Assembly (NCBI RefSeq): GCF_964355755.1
Contig: NC_092673.1
Location: forward strand, 18,543,001 to 18,607,000
Reading direction: 5' to 3'
Length of the DNA: 64,000 nucleotides
DNA from: Antedon mediterranea
Lineage: Eukaryota > Echinodermata > Crinoidea > Comatulida > Antedonidae
Both the position numbers and the translations under genes were made by a program. Every line of letters starts with the position of its first letter. The first letter of the stretch is position 1. The notes under the pieces were generated by a model. The model did not search any database. It was not told the DNA's origin and saw only the letters and a program-made list of their open reading frames with translations. Positions 53,135 to 64,000 of this stretch are shown piece after piece.

Positions 53135-54708
53135 CTGGGGCGGATCCAGACATTTTTGAGAGGGGGGATCCGCCGATAAAAAGGGCACATCAGATATTGA
53201 GTATTTGAGCCACAGCCCCCCCATGGTGGGGGTTGTGGCGAAGCGAATTTTGTTACAGGACACACTTAGATGGCCGGAAATGGCACTCTCGCACGCAAAA
53301 TCCATGATAAATGGCACCTTTCTAGTTCGCCGGAAATGACACTTTATTAGCAGGGATAACGATGCAAAATTAAAAGTTGTTATTTTTCAACCAATTTAAA
53401 CATTATCTGTTGGTATTTTGTTTCAATATTCCAATAAAGAAAGAATTACGAAAATCTGACTTGTAGTTTTCGAAATATAGGGTCTAAAACATTGCCGAAA
53501 ATGATCGTTTTTAGCCACGAACGTTGTAAACAAATTGCGCAATTTTTCGCTAAAATAATTACATATAATTACGTTTTATAGTAATTTCTTTTATATATCA
53601 ACATTGGAAATATCAATAAAATATAGAGTTGTTTATTTAACGGAATTCGTACAAATTCATTGCTCTAAATTTGTGTAGAGTACCGTTCAGTACAGAGAGA
53701 TCACGTGACTTCTTGGTACACGCGCGCGAGAGAAAACATTCCGCTGTGGGTAATTCGTGTCCACCAATCCAAAATAGCCAGATTCCAAAATCATTCAACC
53801 GTGAGCTCTGCCGCCGATCGCGGGAAAGCTCAGCTTTGATTGGCTTACAATGACATCATATCACAAAATGGTGGTTTTTTTTTTGTTTCAAAAATGAAAT
53901 AAATGAACCTTCTTTATGGTATGTGTGATTTTTCTTTAAAAGATTTGAATAATAAAGGCTTCATATCGAGAAAAAAACATTTTTTTGGCACTTATAATAA
54001 ATATTTCTCAGAGAAAAAAGCACATGGCTTGTAGAACTATATTATCTTGGCGTAGGAAGACAAACAAATCCCAGGTCATGAGAGGCTCAACTACAAAAAC
54101 AAGGTTGAATAGTATAGTGTAAGGACCGTTCGATGATTTTTGAGTAAACAATCTACCGCGTATGGTCGTACGCGGTAGATAGTACGATATTTTAACTACA
54201 TTTTTTACATGTTTGGTTGGATGTAATGGAAATAAAAAATAGTTGATCTGATGGAATGATATGTAAATAAACAAATACTCAAAAGAATTATGTTTACAGT
54301 TCAATTATTTTCAGAATAATAATACATAAAAATGTGTTTACCAATGGACAAATAATCGCGTCAATGACAGAGCGCGCATGGTAACGTACCTACGCGGAGT
54401 TGAATCGTAAAAAGTTTACATGCGCCCTCTGTAGTATGCGAAACGATCTATTTTTAGAAGTTTAAGTAGAGATCATCACGCATCACCACCTCTCACAATG
54501 CTCTTTGATCGGCCGCCGTAACTTAACATCGCGCTCATTGTGATAAATTTCTGTTTTTATTTTTGGGGTTAGTGTAGCTTACTCTGTGCATACTAATATA
54601 CACACAAATATGTCACACGAATAAAATATTGAACCTCTAAAAAAAGGGCACCCTTAAAATTTAGGGGGGGTCCGGACCCCGTGGACCCCCCCTCTGGATC
54701 CGCCCCAG
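53135..54708. mobile_element. Nested element level 4a, CTGGGGCGGATCCAG termini
   Basis: Perfect 15-bp terminal repeat CTGGGGCGGATCCAG at both ends, with ATTTA flanking (53130-53134, 54709-54713). Subterminal G/C runs on both sides are also complementary. 1574 bp, no transposase seen. Superfamily not assigned. Confidence 0.75.
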
Positions 54709-54796
54709 ATTTACAGTGAGTATAGTATTAGGCCTCTAGTATGTATAAATCTGTCACTCGTGCAAAAAAGCTGCTCACGTTTTGTCTTGTGGTTGC

Positions 54797-54896
54797 TGTC
54801 ACGCATCAGTGGCTTACCGAAGAGTCGATTGAGTCCGAAACGAACCGGTGGAGGAACTCTCGTACGGAAAAAAAAATCGCGTACCGCACTTAATTT
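54797..54896. repeat. Inverted arm, right
   Basis: Reverse complement of 51738-51856 with small indels. It is followed by TAATTTGGCG and GGCGCCAAATTAGG words, so an extra inverted copy of the element terminus lies here. Confidence 0.85.
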
Positions 54897-55388
54897 GGCG
54901 TCTAAGGCGCCAAATTAGGTACTATTGCAAAATGAAGTTCTATTGTAATTTTGTAAAATACAGTCTATATAAAACAAACATATTTAAGCCAGTATTAAAC
55001 TACAATATGTATTCTGTGTTGTTACGCCTGTTATTAGATCAAGCTATTACATTAAATTAAATTTAAAGCAGAAAATAGTTATCCTTTTTTGATTTTCGTC
55101 GAATAGATCGAAGCGGATGTGCTTCGGTCATGGTCCGCAAATTATATGATACGCCTTGTGTGCCAAAATGTTTTTACTGCTTTTAGTTGAATCACCGCGT
55201 GTACAGTTAAAACCAATAGATTGTGCTGCAGTGCAGATTGTCTGTACAGTAATGTGGACTGTCTGCTTGGGGGTCTGTCTATCAAGGTACAACATTTCAA
55301 CGAAGCCAATTTAATATTTTCATTCTGTTTTAATATCTGTAGAATGCGTTGTCATTTATTCTGAAGCTAATACTGTAGGCCTATATAC

Positions 55389-57287
55389 CAGGGGTGGCGC
55401 CAGGATCTTCCCGACGCGGGGGCTACATTCCCCGATGAGGGGGCTATGCGAGCGAAGCGAGCATCACAAGGCTGGGGGCCAGGGGGCCGACAAGGGCCCC
55501 CGGTGGGGGTCTGAAGCCCCCGGAAGCAACGCGTTCTAGCGTCATTTGAGGTCATTTTAATCAGATTTAGGGCAGCCATTTTTTCCATTTTTTATAATGC
55601 ATAAATAAAATACTGCGTGCAAAAAAATGATGCGCGATGACTGTTTCAATCATATTTTTCAATTTAAAAAATAAAAGTTCAAAGAAAATTTAGAAAAATA
55701 GTATTGGAGGTCCTGGAAATTGGACTTATTATACTTCAAAACATGAAAAAAAATATATAAGTCCCTATCATGGTTGTGACTGAGCTAAGAAATGTTTGAA
55801 AAATAGAGATGTTAGGTCCCGGAAAATGCACTTCTTGTACTTCGAAATATGACCAGCTTTATTGTTGGGGCTGAGCTAAGAAAATGTTTAAAACTAGAGC
55901 TGCAGGTCTTCAAAAAATTGCATTTTATACTTTGGAAACATCAGGCCCAGAGGCTTAAAAAACGCAAGCGTAGACCTTTTTCAGTCGGGGAAATAAGTTT
56001 ATTCCTCCCAAGTGTATGCCTGCGTACCATCTGGACTTCCGAGTGGTGAGAAATTCATGACATACAGGACATTGAAAATGTAATAACTTAGCTATAATAA
56101 GATGTTGGCTAAGCGAAAATGGCATGTTTTTTTGTTTAGTAATGGATGAAATATTTATTTTAGGTGCCCCACGGTACAGAAGGTTACTTGTAAATTAAAA
56201 AATTGGTGAACATACGAACAATTAACATAATTCGTTTTTGCTGTAGTGTAGCGTACGTCGACACAGTACACGACGTAACCGTCGGTAAACTTCGCCTGGA
56301 AAATAACTACAGTACACATTTTGGTCCCTGGATGGAACATGATATCACGACCCAACGTTGAACGATTCGTACAAAGGGATACCGCCAGACAAGTGCGTAC
56401 CTATAGCTATTGTTTAGTAGTAAGTTAGATCGCTGGCAATAATGAATGCATATAAAGCGCATAATATCACTCTGACGTACTCTCACGGTCAATGAAACGT
56501 CGAGGTTTTCTAGGCGCTGAAGCTACGAAGTGAACGCGAACGAATTATATTCCCCAACAAAAAGTACCCGAACCGTCGATAAACTTCGCCTGGAAAATAA
56601 CTACATTACACATTTTGGTCCCTGGATGGAACTTGATATCACGCGTCTCGACCCAACGTTGAACGATTCGTACAAAGGGATACCGCCAGACAAGTGCGTA
56701 CCTAGCTAATGTTTAGTAGTAAGTTAGATCGCTGGCAATAATTGCATATAAATTGCATAATAGCACTCTGACGTACTATCACGGTCAATGAGACGTCGCG
56801 GTTTTCTAGGCGCTGAAGCTACCAAGTGAACGCAAACGTTTTTTACTGTATATTATATTCCCCGACAAAAAGTACCCGTGTTCCCTTCGGTAACCGTCGG
56901 TAAACTTCGCCTGGAAAATAACTACATTACACATTTTGGTCCCTAGATGGAACATGATATCAGGCGTCTCGACCCAACGGTGAACGATTCGTACAAAGGG
57001 ATACCGCCAAACAAGTGCGTACTAGCTATTGTTTAGTAGTTAGATCTCTGGCAATAATGAATGCATAAAAGTGCATAATAGCCCTCTGACGTTCTCTCAC
57101 GGTCAATGGAACGTCGTGGTTTTCTAGGCGCTGAAGCTATATGAAGTGAACGCGAACGTTTTTTACTGTATGTTATATTCCCCGACAAAAAGTACCCGTG
57201 TTCCCCGACGGGGGGGGCTAGGCTCCCCGACGAGGGGGCTAGAGCCCCCGTAGGCCCCCCCCCCCCCCCCCGCTGGCGCCACCACTG
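55389..57287. mobile_element. Nested element level 4b, hAT-like
   Basis: Ends CAGGGGTGGCGCCAGGA and, reverse-complemented, CAGTGGTGGCGCCAGCG, with a perfect 8-bp duplication CTATATAC (55381-55388, 57288-57295). An 8-bp duplication and CAG-type ends are hAT features. No transposase. The interior holds about three tandem units near 300 bp. Confidence 0.85.
56275..57230. repeat. Three ~300-bp tandem units inside the hAT-like element
   Basis: Units start near 56278, 56572 and 56895, each with AAACTTCGCCTGGAAAATAA, GAACGATTCGTACAAAGGGA and TTCTAGGCGCTGAAGCTA. Small indels distinguish them. Confidence 0.85.
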
Positions 57288-58309
57288 CTATATACCGTAA
57301 TCAGGCGGTATTATTAAGGCTAGCTCACGTACAGCAGAATTCACGTAGAATTATGTGGTGTTGTTGCTTGATTGTAAATTGCCCAGATTCTTCATTAGAA
57401 AAGAACTGATCAATTTGAATTGAATTAAGGTTAATTCTAGAACTGATATAAGGAGTCTTTAGAACAGATATTAAGATGTCCTCTATAAACGGAGTCCTCA
57501 CAAACTTATATAAGAGGTCCTCTTGTAAAATCAGGTTCCCGTCGAATTTATTTTAGATAAGTAACTATATTATCATGGATTTCGTACCCACCATTCCATC
57601 GATAGCTTTTTTTTCTCTCTTTTGTGGCGCAAACACCACTTTTATCCACATTCATATATTATCTCATGTCATTACATAAAATCATATTATTTAACACATT
57701 TGTTAATTCCCAATGTCGTTACAATTCATCAGTAACATTTTTACATTTATGAATTCCATATTGCCTCCTATTTTCATTAATGATCTTCGTTTTAAAATAT
57801 TTTACACATAAAGAATTTGTGAGATTTTCAATTGTTTGTTTTAATTTTACAACCCGGATTATACAATGTATTTATATACAAGATAAAACGAATTAAATCA
57901 GATCAGCACCACCTGTAACTCGTATCACAGTGAATTCTTTTCTGATAATCGAGCAAATTAGAATTTATATTAACATAATAGTATTTCTTAAAGCTACCCA
58001 TTTTTCTATACTTGTTTCTTTATTGTTATATCTTTCACATTCAATGTTATATAGCATATGGCTTTTAAATGAATTCCATAAAGATTTACCCACTGGCTTA
58101 TTTAATGCTGATTTATTCTATAAATAGTGAAGGCTGCAAATGTGTAAATATAGGCCTAATCTACTATTCCATCGATATAGCTAATTAAATTACTGTATGT
58201 CAATAAATAAAAAATATTAACTTACAGTAGCATCCCATTCTCATCACCCCACAAAGTATAAAAGTGCATGCATGTTCCATATTATGTACGACGTATGAAT
58301 TGATGGAAC

Positions 58310-59370
58310 GAACAATCGAGATGAAAATAACGCATGCAATCTCCATTGCAAAATTAGGTTCCATTTAAGTATAAATTCTAATATTCCCGACCTCAAAATA
58401 ATTAGTGTTATAACTACGGTAACTGTATTTAGCTTCCTAGAATTTCGTCCACCCCTCCGAACATGCTTTCAACATCGTATGAACAAACAAGGTGACCGAC
58501 TTCATTGCAAAATTAAGTTCCATTGCATTATTGCGAATTTAAGGTTGTTTCCGACTTCGAAGTAATACTTACTTAGAATTTCACCCCATTCCCATCCAAA
58601 CTTGTTTCCCACATCGTAATATGAACAAACGAGATGACGACTTTATTGCAAAATTACGTTCAATTATTTGCGAATTCACGTTGTGTTCCCAACCTTAAAA
58701 TAACTGTATCATGTATTTAGCTTGCTTAGAATTTCGCTCACCACATTCCCATCCAAACTGTTTCTCACATCGATATGAACAAATGAGATGACAACTTCAT
58801 TGCACAATTATGATCCATTATTGCGAATTTATGTTCAAATGTTTCCGACATCAAGGTAAAAAGTACCAGCTGAATAAAATATCTAACATATTGCAAAATT
58901 AGTCTCTATTATTGGGAATGTTTCCGACATCAAATATTGTTAAAACTTGATGAAAATGCTGAACTAATTAGGTACCATTATTTATTTATTGTGATATGCA
59001 TGTTCAACTGTTACATTCTATTACGGTACGTGACATGAAAAGATTGATAACAAAAGAGAACAAGGCAATATCTCATCTTTTAACATTTAGATAATGGAAC
59101 CAAATTTTGCAATAAAGACTTTATTGCAAAATTTGGTTCCATTATCTAAATGTTTCCGACCTTATGAGTTATTGTTTTGATGAAACAATATGATGAATTT
59201 CCCCTCGACTACCTTTAGGCCTACCATCCCTTATTTATTTATTATAGGTCACACACACATGTGTAACAAATGAGACGATGAAATTATAACGAATATCCAA
59301 CTAACAATTTGCGACTTAGGTTCGCCATAGTATTGCAAATTTATGTTTTAATGTTTCAGACATTTCAAAG
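58310..59370. repeat. Degenerate ~150-bp satellite-like array
   Basis: Six or so diverged units, each with AACAAAYGAGATGACRACTT, TTGCAAAATTA, GTTCCATT, ATTGCGAATTTA and TTTCCGAC. Related words occur at 54920-54945. Not coding. Confidence 0.7.
59082..59154. repeat. 73-bp perfect palindrome
   Basis: 36-nt arms with a single-base centre; the core is ATGGAACCAAATTTTGCAAT and its complement. The arm sequence is a satellite unit, so two units meet head to head. Confidence 0.95.
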
Positions 59371-60060
59371 GAAATATAGTGTTATACTGTAGGTATAATA
59401 AGTGACAAAAATGTGATCATGTAACTAATATTTTTAAAGAACTTATAAATAAAAAACATAGGCCTAAATAACATTGGTCATATACATTTAAAAAAACGGA
59501 ATTGATTAAATTAATAGTAAGCAATGTTAAACAAAAATATATATATAATAATCAGTAGAATAACAGGATACATTCATATTCAACGAATAATCATTTTAAT
59601 TTGAAAACATAAACATAGAAATTCATAAAACCGAACAAAATAATAACGGGAATCATGTACCGACGAAAGGAACGTCAAATCAAATTATTACTAGAAAATA
59701 ATGCAGCAATAGCGTCCCATAACTCAAACACTAAACGCTTTAGCGCCAAAGGCAAATTGTCCCAGACCATGTCCGCATAACATGCAGACGTGACTTCAGA
59801 CACTTTCCTTTGGCGCTAAAACGAGTAGTCTCCTTTTCCAGCTGCTTAGAAAGGGGTCGGTAGGCTTCCCATCATGCATTTCGAGTTTTCTAGATTTTTC
59901 GATGAAGAGTGCCTTTCGTTTTTTACACTAAAATAGTAAATTTTCGTCGTATGTTTCAGTTATAATGGTTTAATTTCATACAATGAGTAAAGGTTATTAG
60001 GTTAGAAATACTTCGGTTAATAATTTTCAGTTTGTGTTTATTTGGAAATAAGTAATATCA
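59370..60060. other. No gene seen
   Basis: AT-rich interior of the level-3 element. A TTTAGCGCCAAAGG/CCTTTGGCGCTAAA inverted pair lies near 59739-59820. Confidence 0.5.
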
Positions 60061-61077
60061 ATATTTATAACACGATTAGCTCGCCAGAAACGTGCTGCCA
60101 AATTAAGTGACCTAGCCTTGTGCGATACAGGCCACGCGAACCTCATTTGGCAATGTCACTTCATTTGGCGTTACAAGGAGCACATGGTTAGAGTGCTCTC
60201 CTCTCCTCATATTGCTGTAATGCATGCATGAAAATAGGAAAGATTTTCATATAGGCCTACCCAACATGATATTCCTGGTTCATTATCAGCCCAAAAAACT
60301 GAACATCATTTGGATTGATTTTATAATGGTCATACACACAATAAGAAGGTATATATTTAAATAATATGAAATTAAAGTTACTTAAATAGACATAGGCTAG
60401 CCCTACCCACACAGTGCATCGTAACTGAAACAATATGGGGATTACCCTTTTCATTGAATGTTCAGTTGAAGTAGAGACTGATTACAATGTAATAAAGGCA
60501 ATCAAACAAAATTATATCATTTGATTCTAATAAATATGTCTCAAATATCGTTGTTTTATTATTAAAATACCATTGTTTTGATTGTAAAATGTTTAAATTT
60601 CGGCCTAGAAATAAGTGCGTCTTATGCATCGACTACATAAAAAATACTAATATTTCAGTCTCCGTTATGGGTGCGTCTTATACACAGGTGCGACTTGTAC
60701 ACCGAAATATACGGTACTATTTGTTTTTTATGTTTATAGGATAAGAAATTATTTAAGGGCCTAATAATAATATACTTTTTTGCAACAATAAAGCTGTATT
60801 TCATGATCAGTACTACTAACTTCCATAATACTACTGTACTATATAATTTCTCTGCATAACTCAGATTTTAGTAGGTAAAAAATGTCTCTGTAAGCTTATT
60901 AAAACAACCGAAATTGCTCTGAGAGCCTAAGCTTCCAGGGGCCTTCTCCCCCTGGACCCCGACTGGGGGCCCTTGGCGGCCCCCTGGCCCCCAGCCTACA
61001 GTTGCTCGCTGCGCTCGCAAAATACTTGGTGTCAAGAAAACCCCCCTCTGATGCATTCTGGCTACGGGCCTGTGCAG

Positions 61078-61306
61078 TCCTAGAAAGCCCATCAGCCTTC
61101 ATTAGAAAAGTTCATATTCATTTTGATTCGCTGTAACTGTATTTTGTCTTTACGTCTTTTATGTGTAAACTGACTTTGGGGTTGGGTCAACCGGCTCAGC
61201 TACAGTGATTAAGTTCACTTAGGTTTACCCTGGTCTCCCCAATTTCAGTTTTTTTTTGTTTTGTATATACTTAAATAGACCAAATAAATAATGAAATGAA
61301 ATGAAA
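61078..61306 (+). pseudogene. LINE ORF C-terminus, right piece, and 3' end
   Basis: Continues the frame of 50500-50666 (VLESPSAFIRKVHIHFDSL) to the stop at 61134-61136, then a 3' UTR and a short (ATGAA)n tail. The tail repeat suggests an L2/CR1-type element. Confidence 0.7.
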
Positions 61307-61364
61307 CACCAAGCCCTTCAAAGTATAACTAATCTCTACCAAGTGTATAAAGTGTATTAGTCCA

Positions 61365-62112
61365 TGGGCTGGAGGGGGGTTACCGTGCACCCCCCCCCCC
61401 CCCAGTTAAACTTCTTTGGTATCATTTTCTTCCCACGGACATGTAGAGTGAAAAAATCGATGTTGACAAGAAAAATATAGGGATGCATTGTATGTACTTG
61501 CGTCATTTGTAATGATCATCAGTGTTTTATCTTCAAATATTTTTTGGGGTAGGGGGTGACATTTATCCTAATAACCCAAGAATCCAACATCTAATTAGTA
61601 TTATCTTAGTAACATTGTGTAGCATACATCTTTTAAAATCTTTTAAAATTTAAATAAAATTAATCGGAAGATTATTAAGGTCAGTAGAGGTCAAAAGGTC
61701 ATTGACCTTTTGCAAAATGCAAATTTTTCCCAAAATATAGATAAATTTCAATATCGTATCTACAATTTTCAATATTTTTATCTTAATTGTGTTTTACTTG
61801 TGCTTACTGACATATTGAATAAGAAAATATAGGTTAACAAGATAAAAATTGCAGTTCATTATATACAAATTGTTATTTTTTATTGTTAAAAATTGCAATA
61901 AAAATACATTTTTTTGGGTAGAGGGTAACAATAATAGCAATAACCCAAGAATCAAACATCTAATTAGTATGATCTTGGTATCGTTGTGTATCATTCATGT
62001 TTTATAATCATATAAACTTTGAATAAAATTAATCGAACCATTTTTATGGTCAGTAGAGGTCAAAAGGTCACTGACCTTTTGCTCACTAGCAATTATACCC
62101 GCCCCAGGGCGG
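61365..62112. repeat. Tandem ~365-bp repeat with AGGTCAAAAGGTCA palindromes
   Basis: Copies at about 61545-61725 and 61910-62090 share AACCCAAGAATC, ACATCTAATTAGTAT, AATAAAATTAATCG and GGTCAGTAGAGGTCAAAAGG. Each ends in a GGTCAyTGACC palindrome. A poly-C run is at 61390-61403 and a small ACCCGCCC hairpin at 62097-62114. No gene. Confidence 0.75.
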
Positions 62113-64000
62113 GTTTTTTTTTTTTATTTATTTATTTCGGTATATATAAAACATTACAAAAAGCAGAACAAGTCTGAAATTATTGTAGCACATTATATAA
62201 AAAATTTACATTACAGATAAAAAATACAAAACAATTTACAATATGCATAAGAAAAATAAATATACTGTACATTAATCATTAAAATTTATCTAGTATTTTA
62301 AAAATATTTATCAAGGTTTTAATTTATTTTAAGCAATATATACAATAGTATTAATTTAAATGAATTTATTTATTTTCTTATAAAAATCCTATATAAAAAA
62401 AATTATTTCGAGTTAAGCAGATTAACAATATATCTGTCGGTTTTGCATTTAGGCACTTCCAGATTTCCACCATTGGATCTAAGGTTTAATTTTCGCTTGC
62501 GGCAAGGAGGGAGCATATCCCTATGCAAAGCCGATTTTATGAGACCCTGACCAAAGGAAAGCACCAGACTTTCCCTCCTTGCCGCAAGCGAAAGGAGTTG
62601 CGTCTCCTCTAAAGCTAAATCGTACGATATATAATTTTTTCCCAGGATAGTTCTTAGAGCTCTTTTTTGAACAGCTTCAATTTTATGCGCTAATTTTTTA
62701 GTAATTGCACCATGCCACACAGGGCATGCATACTCAAGAATAGGTCTAATATAGCAACAGAACACCTTGATCAGGTCATTCACAGACGCGCGAGACCTCC
62801 TCATCACAAATAAAGCAAACATCTTTCGAGATGCCTTAGAGACTATGTCTGTGACATGCATGTCCCATTTCATATTATCTTGAATAGTAACCCCTAACAA
62901 TTTGAGGTTGCCAACACATTCAAGGATAGTATTGTTGAGGGTGAATGGCTGGAACTCACTAGCATTACGCAAAAAATTAATTGTCATAACATGGCATTTA
63001 GACGGTTTCGGCAACATATTGTTAGCTTTACACCAGTCATCCAAATCATCAAGGGAGACCTGTAAATAGGAATTATTGTTTTTTTTTCACGACTTCACCT
63101 AGAGTGAGATCATCCACATACTTCCATCTTCTGCAGCTTCCTAGACTGGCATCATTAATTAGGACCAGAAATAAAACTGGGCCCAATTTAGTGCCCTGGG
63201 GCACGCCGCAGGTGATCTTTCTTGTACCCGAGATGGTCTTACCCACTCTGGTATTGATGCCTCTATTAGTAAGGAAGCTGCAGATAATGGGTATTATGGA
63301 TGATCTCACTCCGATATCTATTAATTTGTTAATAATTATAGTATGATCAACCCGATCAAAGGCTTTAGCAAAATCAACCGCGCATAAATTAACATAACAA
63401 TGTTTACCATCAGTATCCTTCAATACAGAATCAATTAAACTAATTAAGTAATGGGTGGTGGATGCACCCTTGCGGCTCCCGAATTGTCGACTATCAAGCT
63501 TAACGCTAATGTCCTCTATGATCCAATTAACTAAAAAAGTCTCAAAAGTTCTTGCTAATAAGGGTGTAAGTGAAATAGGACGCAGATCGTTACAGGTATT
63601 AGCTCCTTTGATTTTAGGGACAGGTACTACTGTCGCATGCTTCCACCTATCAGGGAAAGTACCTGCTTTTAGGGCGCAGTTAAACACATTGGTTATAGGG
63701 GGCGCTAGTTCAAAAGCACATTCTCTTAGAAGTTTAGCAGGCAGGTCTTCTGGATGTCCTGCCTTTTTGGGTTTTATTGATTGTAGCAATCTCTGGACCT
63801 GTCCAGGATAGATTTCAGGAGGCGGCTGCGAGGATGGAAGATATGCAGGCAAGTTGTTTTGGTCCAGAGCAGGTAATTGGCAACAGACATCCGCAAAGTG
63901 CTGATTAATTGATTCAGCGGTTTCCTTTTCGTTAAGACCTGGAATGCTAAATGACTGCTTCTGATTAAGATTACAAAGTTTTCCAACATTCTTGTGCCAT
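62113..64000 (-). mobile_element. LINE, minus strand, running off the window
   Basis: The 3' end, on the minus strand, is the poly-T/TTTA run at 62115-62140. A 3' UTR of about 260 bp and an RT ORF follow upstream. The 5' part lies beyond the window edge. Confidence 0.85.
62403..63999 (-). pseudogene. LINE reverse transcriptase with one homopolymer frameshift
   Basis: Two frames join. From the window edge to about 63075: PKKAGHPEDLPAKLL, CNDLRPISLTPLL, VDFAKAFDRVDHTIIINKL, GVPQGTKLGPVLFLVLIND and catalytic KYVDDLTL. From about 63090 to 62403: DDWCKANNMLPKPSKCHVM, NLKLLGVTIQDNMKWDMHV and RPILEYACPVWHG. The switch falls in a run of nine Ts (plus strand, about 63079-63087), where eight would keep the frame. 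The rest is intact, so this is either a recent slip or a sequencing error. Confidence 0.88.

Larger units (their letters stand above)
51712..60173. mobile_element. Nested element level 3, ACGCCAAATGA termini
   Basis: Both ends carry paired CCAAATGA words: left ACGCCAAATGAGGTACCACT then GCCAAATGAGGT; right complement ACGCCAAATGAAGTGACATT then GCCAAATGAGGT. A 7-bp duplication CAAGGAG flanks it (51705-51711, 60174-60180). The outermost 2-4 bases of the ends do not match exactly. It contains inverted arms, a satellite-like array and two further transposons. No ORF is recognised. Class unknown. Confidence 0.55.
51135..60714. mobile_element. Nested element level 2, CCGTATATTTCGG termini
   Basis: Left CCGTATATTTCGGTGTATAA and right, reverse-complemented, CCGTATATTTCGGTGTACAA, each continuing into GACGCAC/GTCGCAC words. 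Flanked by TA on both sides. GTGCGTCTTAT repeats occur subterminally (60617, 60671). Own sequence is about 1.1 kb without the inner elements. A TA target suggests a Tc/mariner or related family. Confidence 0.7.
50667..61072. mobile_element. Nested element level 1, CAGGCCCGTAGCC termini
   Basis: Left end CAGGCCCGTAGCCAGGGGG; right end, reverse-complemented, CAGGCCCGTAGCCAGAATGC. Flanked by TGCAG at 50662-50666 and 61073-61077. Removing it restores an open LINE frame across the junction. Its own sequence is GC-rich near the ends with CCCCCC-rich stretches (50686-50760, 60940-61050). The class is unknown. Confidence 0.75.

Noticed and set aside
60868-61102. Pro/Gly-rich minus-strand ORFs
   Set aside because: They cover the other GC-rich terminus of the same nested repeat.

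Overview
The window is animal nuclear DNA. It is AT-rich, has GT-AG introns, and carries exons for metazoan death-fold and ZU5/UPA domains among dense retrotransposons and DNA transposons. Many short TAGGCCTA-type words and marine-invertebrate-like repeats make an echinoderm or another invertebrate deuterostome my best guess; this is inference and no species is named.

Host genes: bases 2391-20749 (+) hold at least eleven exon-like blocks that join in a consistent phase into one predicted protein: acidic linker, tandem death effector domains (DED), linkers, a broken DED exon, a ZU5 domain, a UPA domain over several exons, and a further tandem DED. A second DED gene starts at 42587 (+). A third DED copy at 48758-49190 is a broken, inverted-duplicated relic. 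This is a small cluster of apoptosis or innate-immune type adaptor genes.

Mobile DNA region by region: a 9.8 kb Ty3/gypsy element (6836-16671, target duplication TAAT) sits in an intron of gene 1. A 5'-truncated LINE (21041-22838) splits a 60-bp minisatellite at the 3' end of gene 1. Bases 25104-40401 are bounded by inverted GACGATC-rich arms and contain Helitron-like copy A (26804-39999). Copy A was in turn hit by a BEL/Pao element (27521-35820), a tRNA-bearing unit (36600-37300), a micro-palindrome (37790-37825) and a PIF/Harbinger-like element (38937-39836). Copy B of the same family (45092-48437) lacks all of these and so preserves the empty sites. A third, 372-bp member lies inside the BEL 5' LTR, and the 3' LTR supplies its empty site.

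Bases 50480-61306 are a deep nest. A LINE 3' end is split by an element with CAGGCCCGTAGCC termini, which is split by an element with CCGTATATTTCGG termini, which is split by an 8.5 kb element with ACGCCAAATGA termini. That last one contains a CTGGGGCGGATCCAG element and a hAT-like element. The window ends in a minus-strand LINE (62113-64000).

Most notable: the DED-ZU5-UPA-DED gene; two micro-palindromes bounded by CAGGG/CCCTG, each with a 7-bp target duplication; three Helitron-like copies inserted in T-runs without duplication; paired tRNA-like genes with a Glu-type body and an ATC anticodon loop; and the nest of transposons. All reading was by eye, so exon borders, identities and family labels were not tested by alignment or database search.
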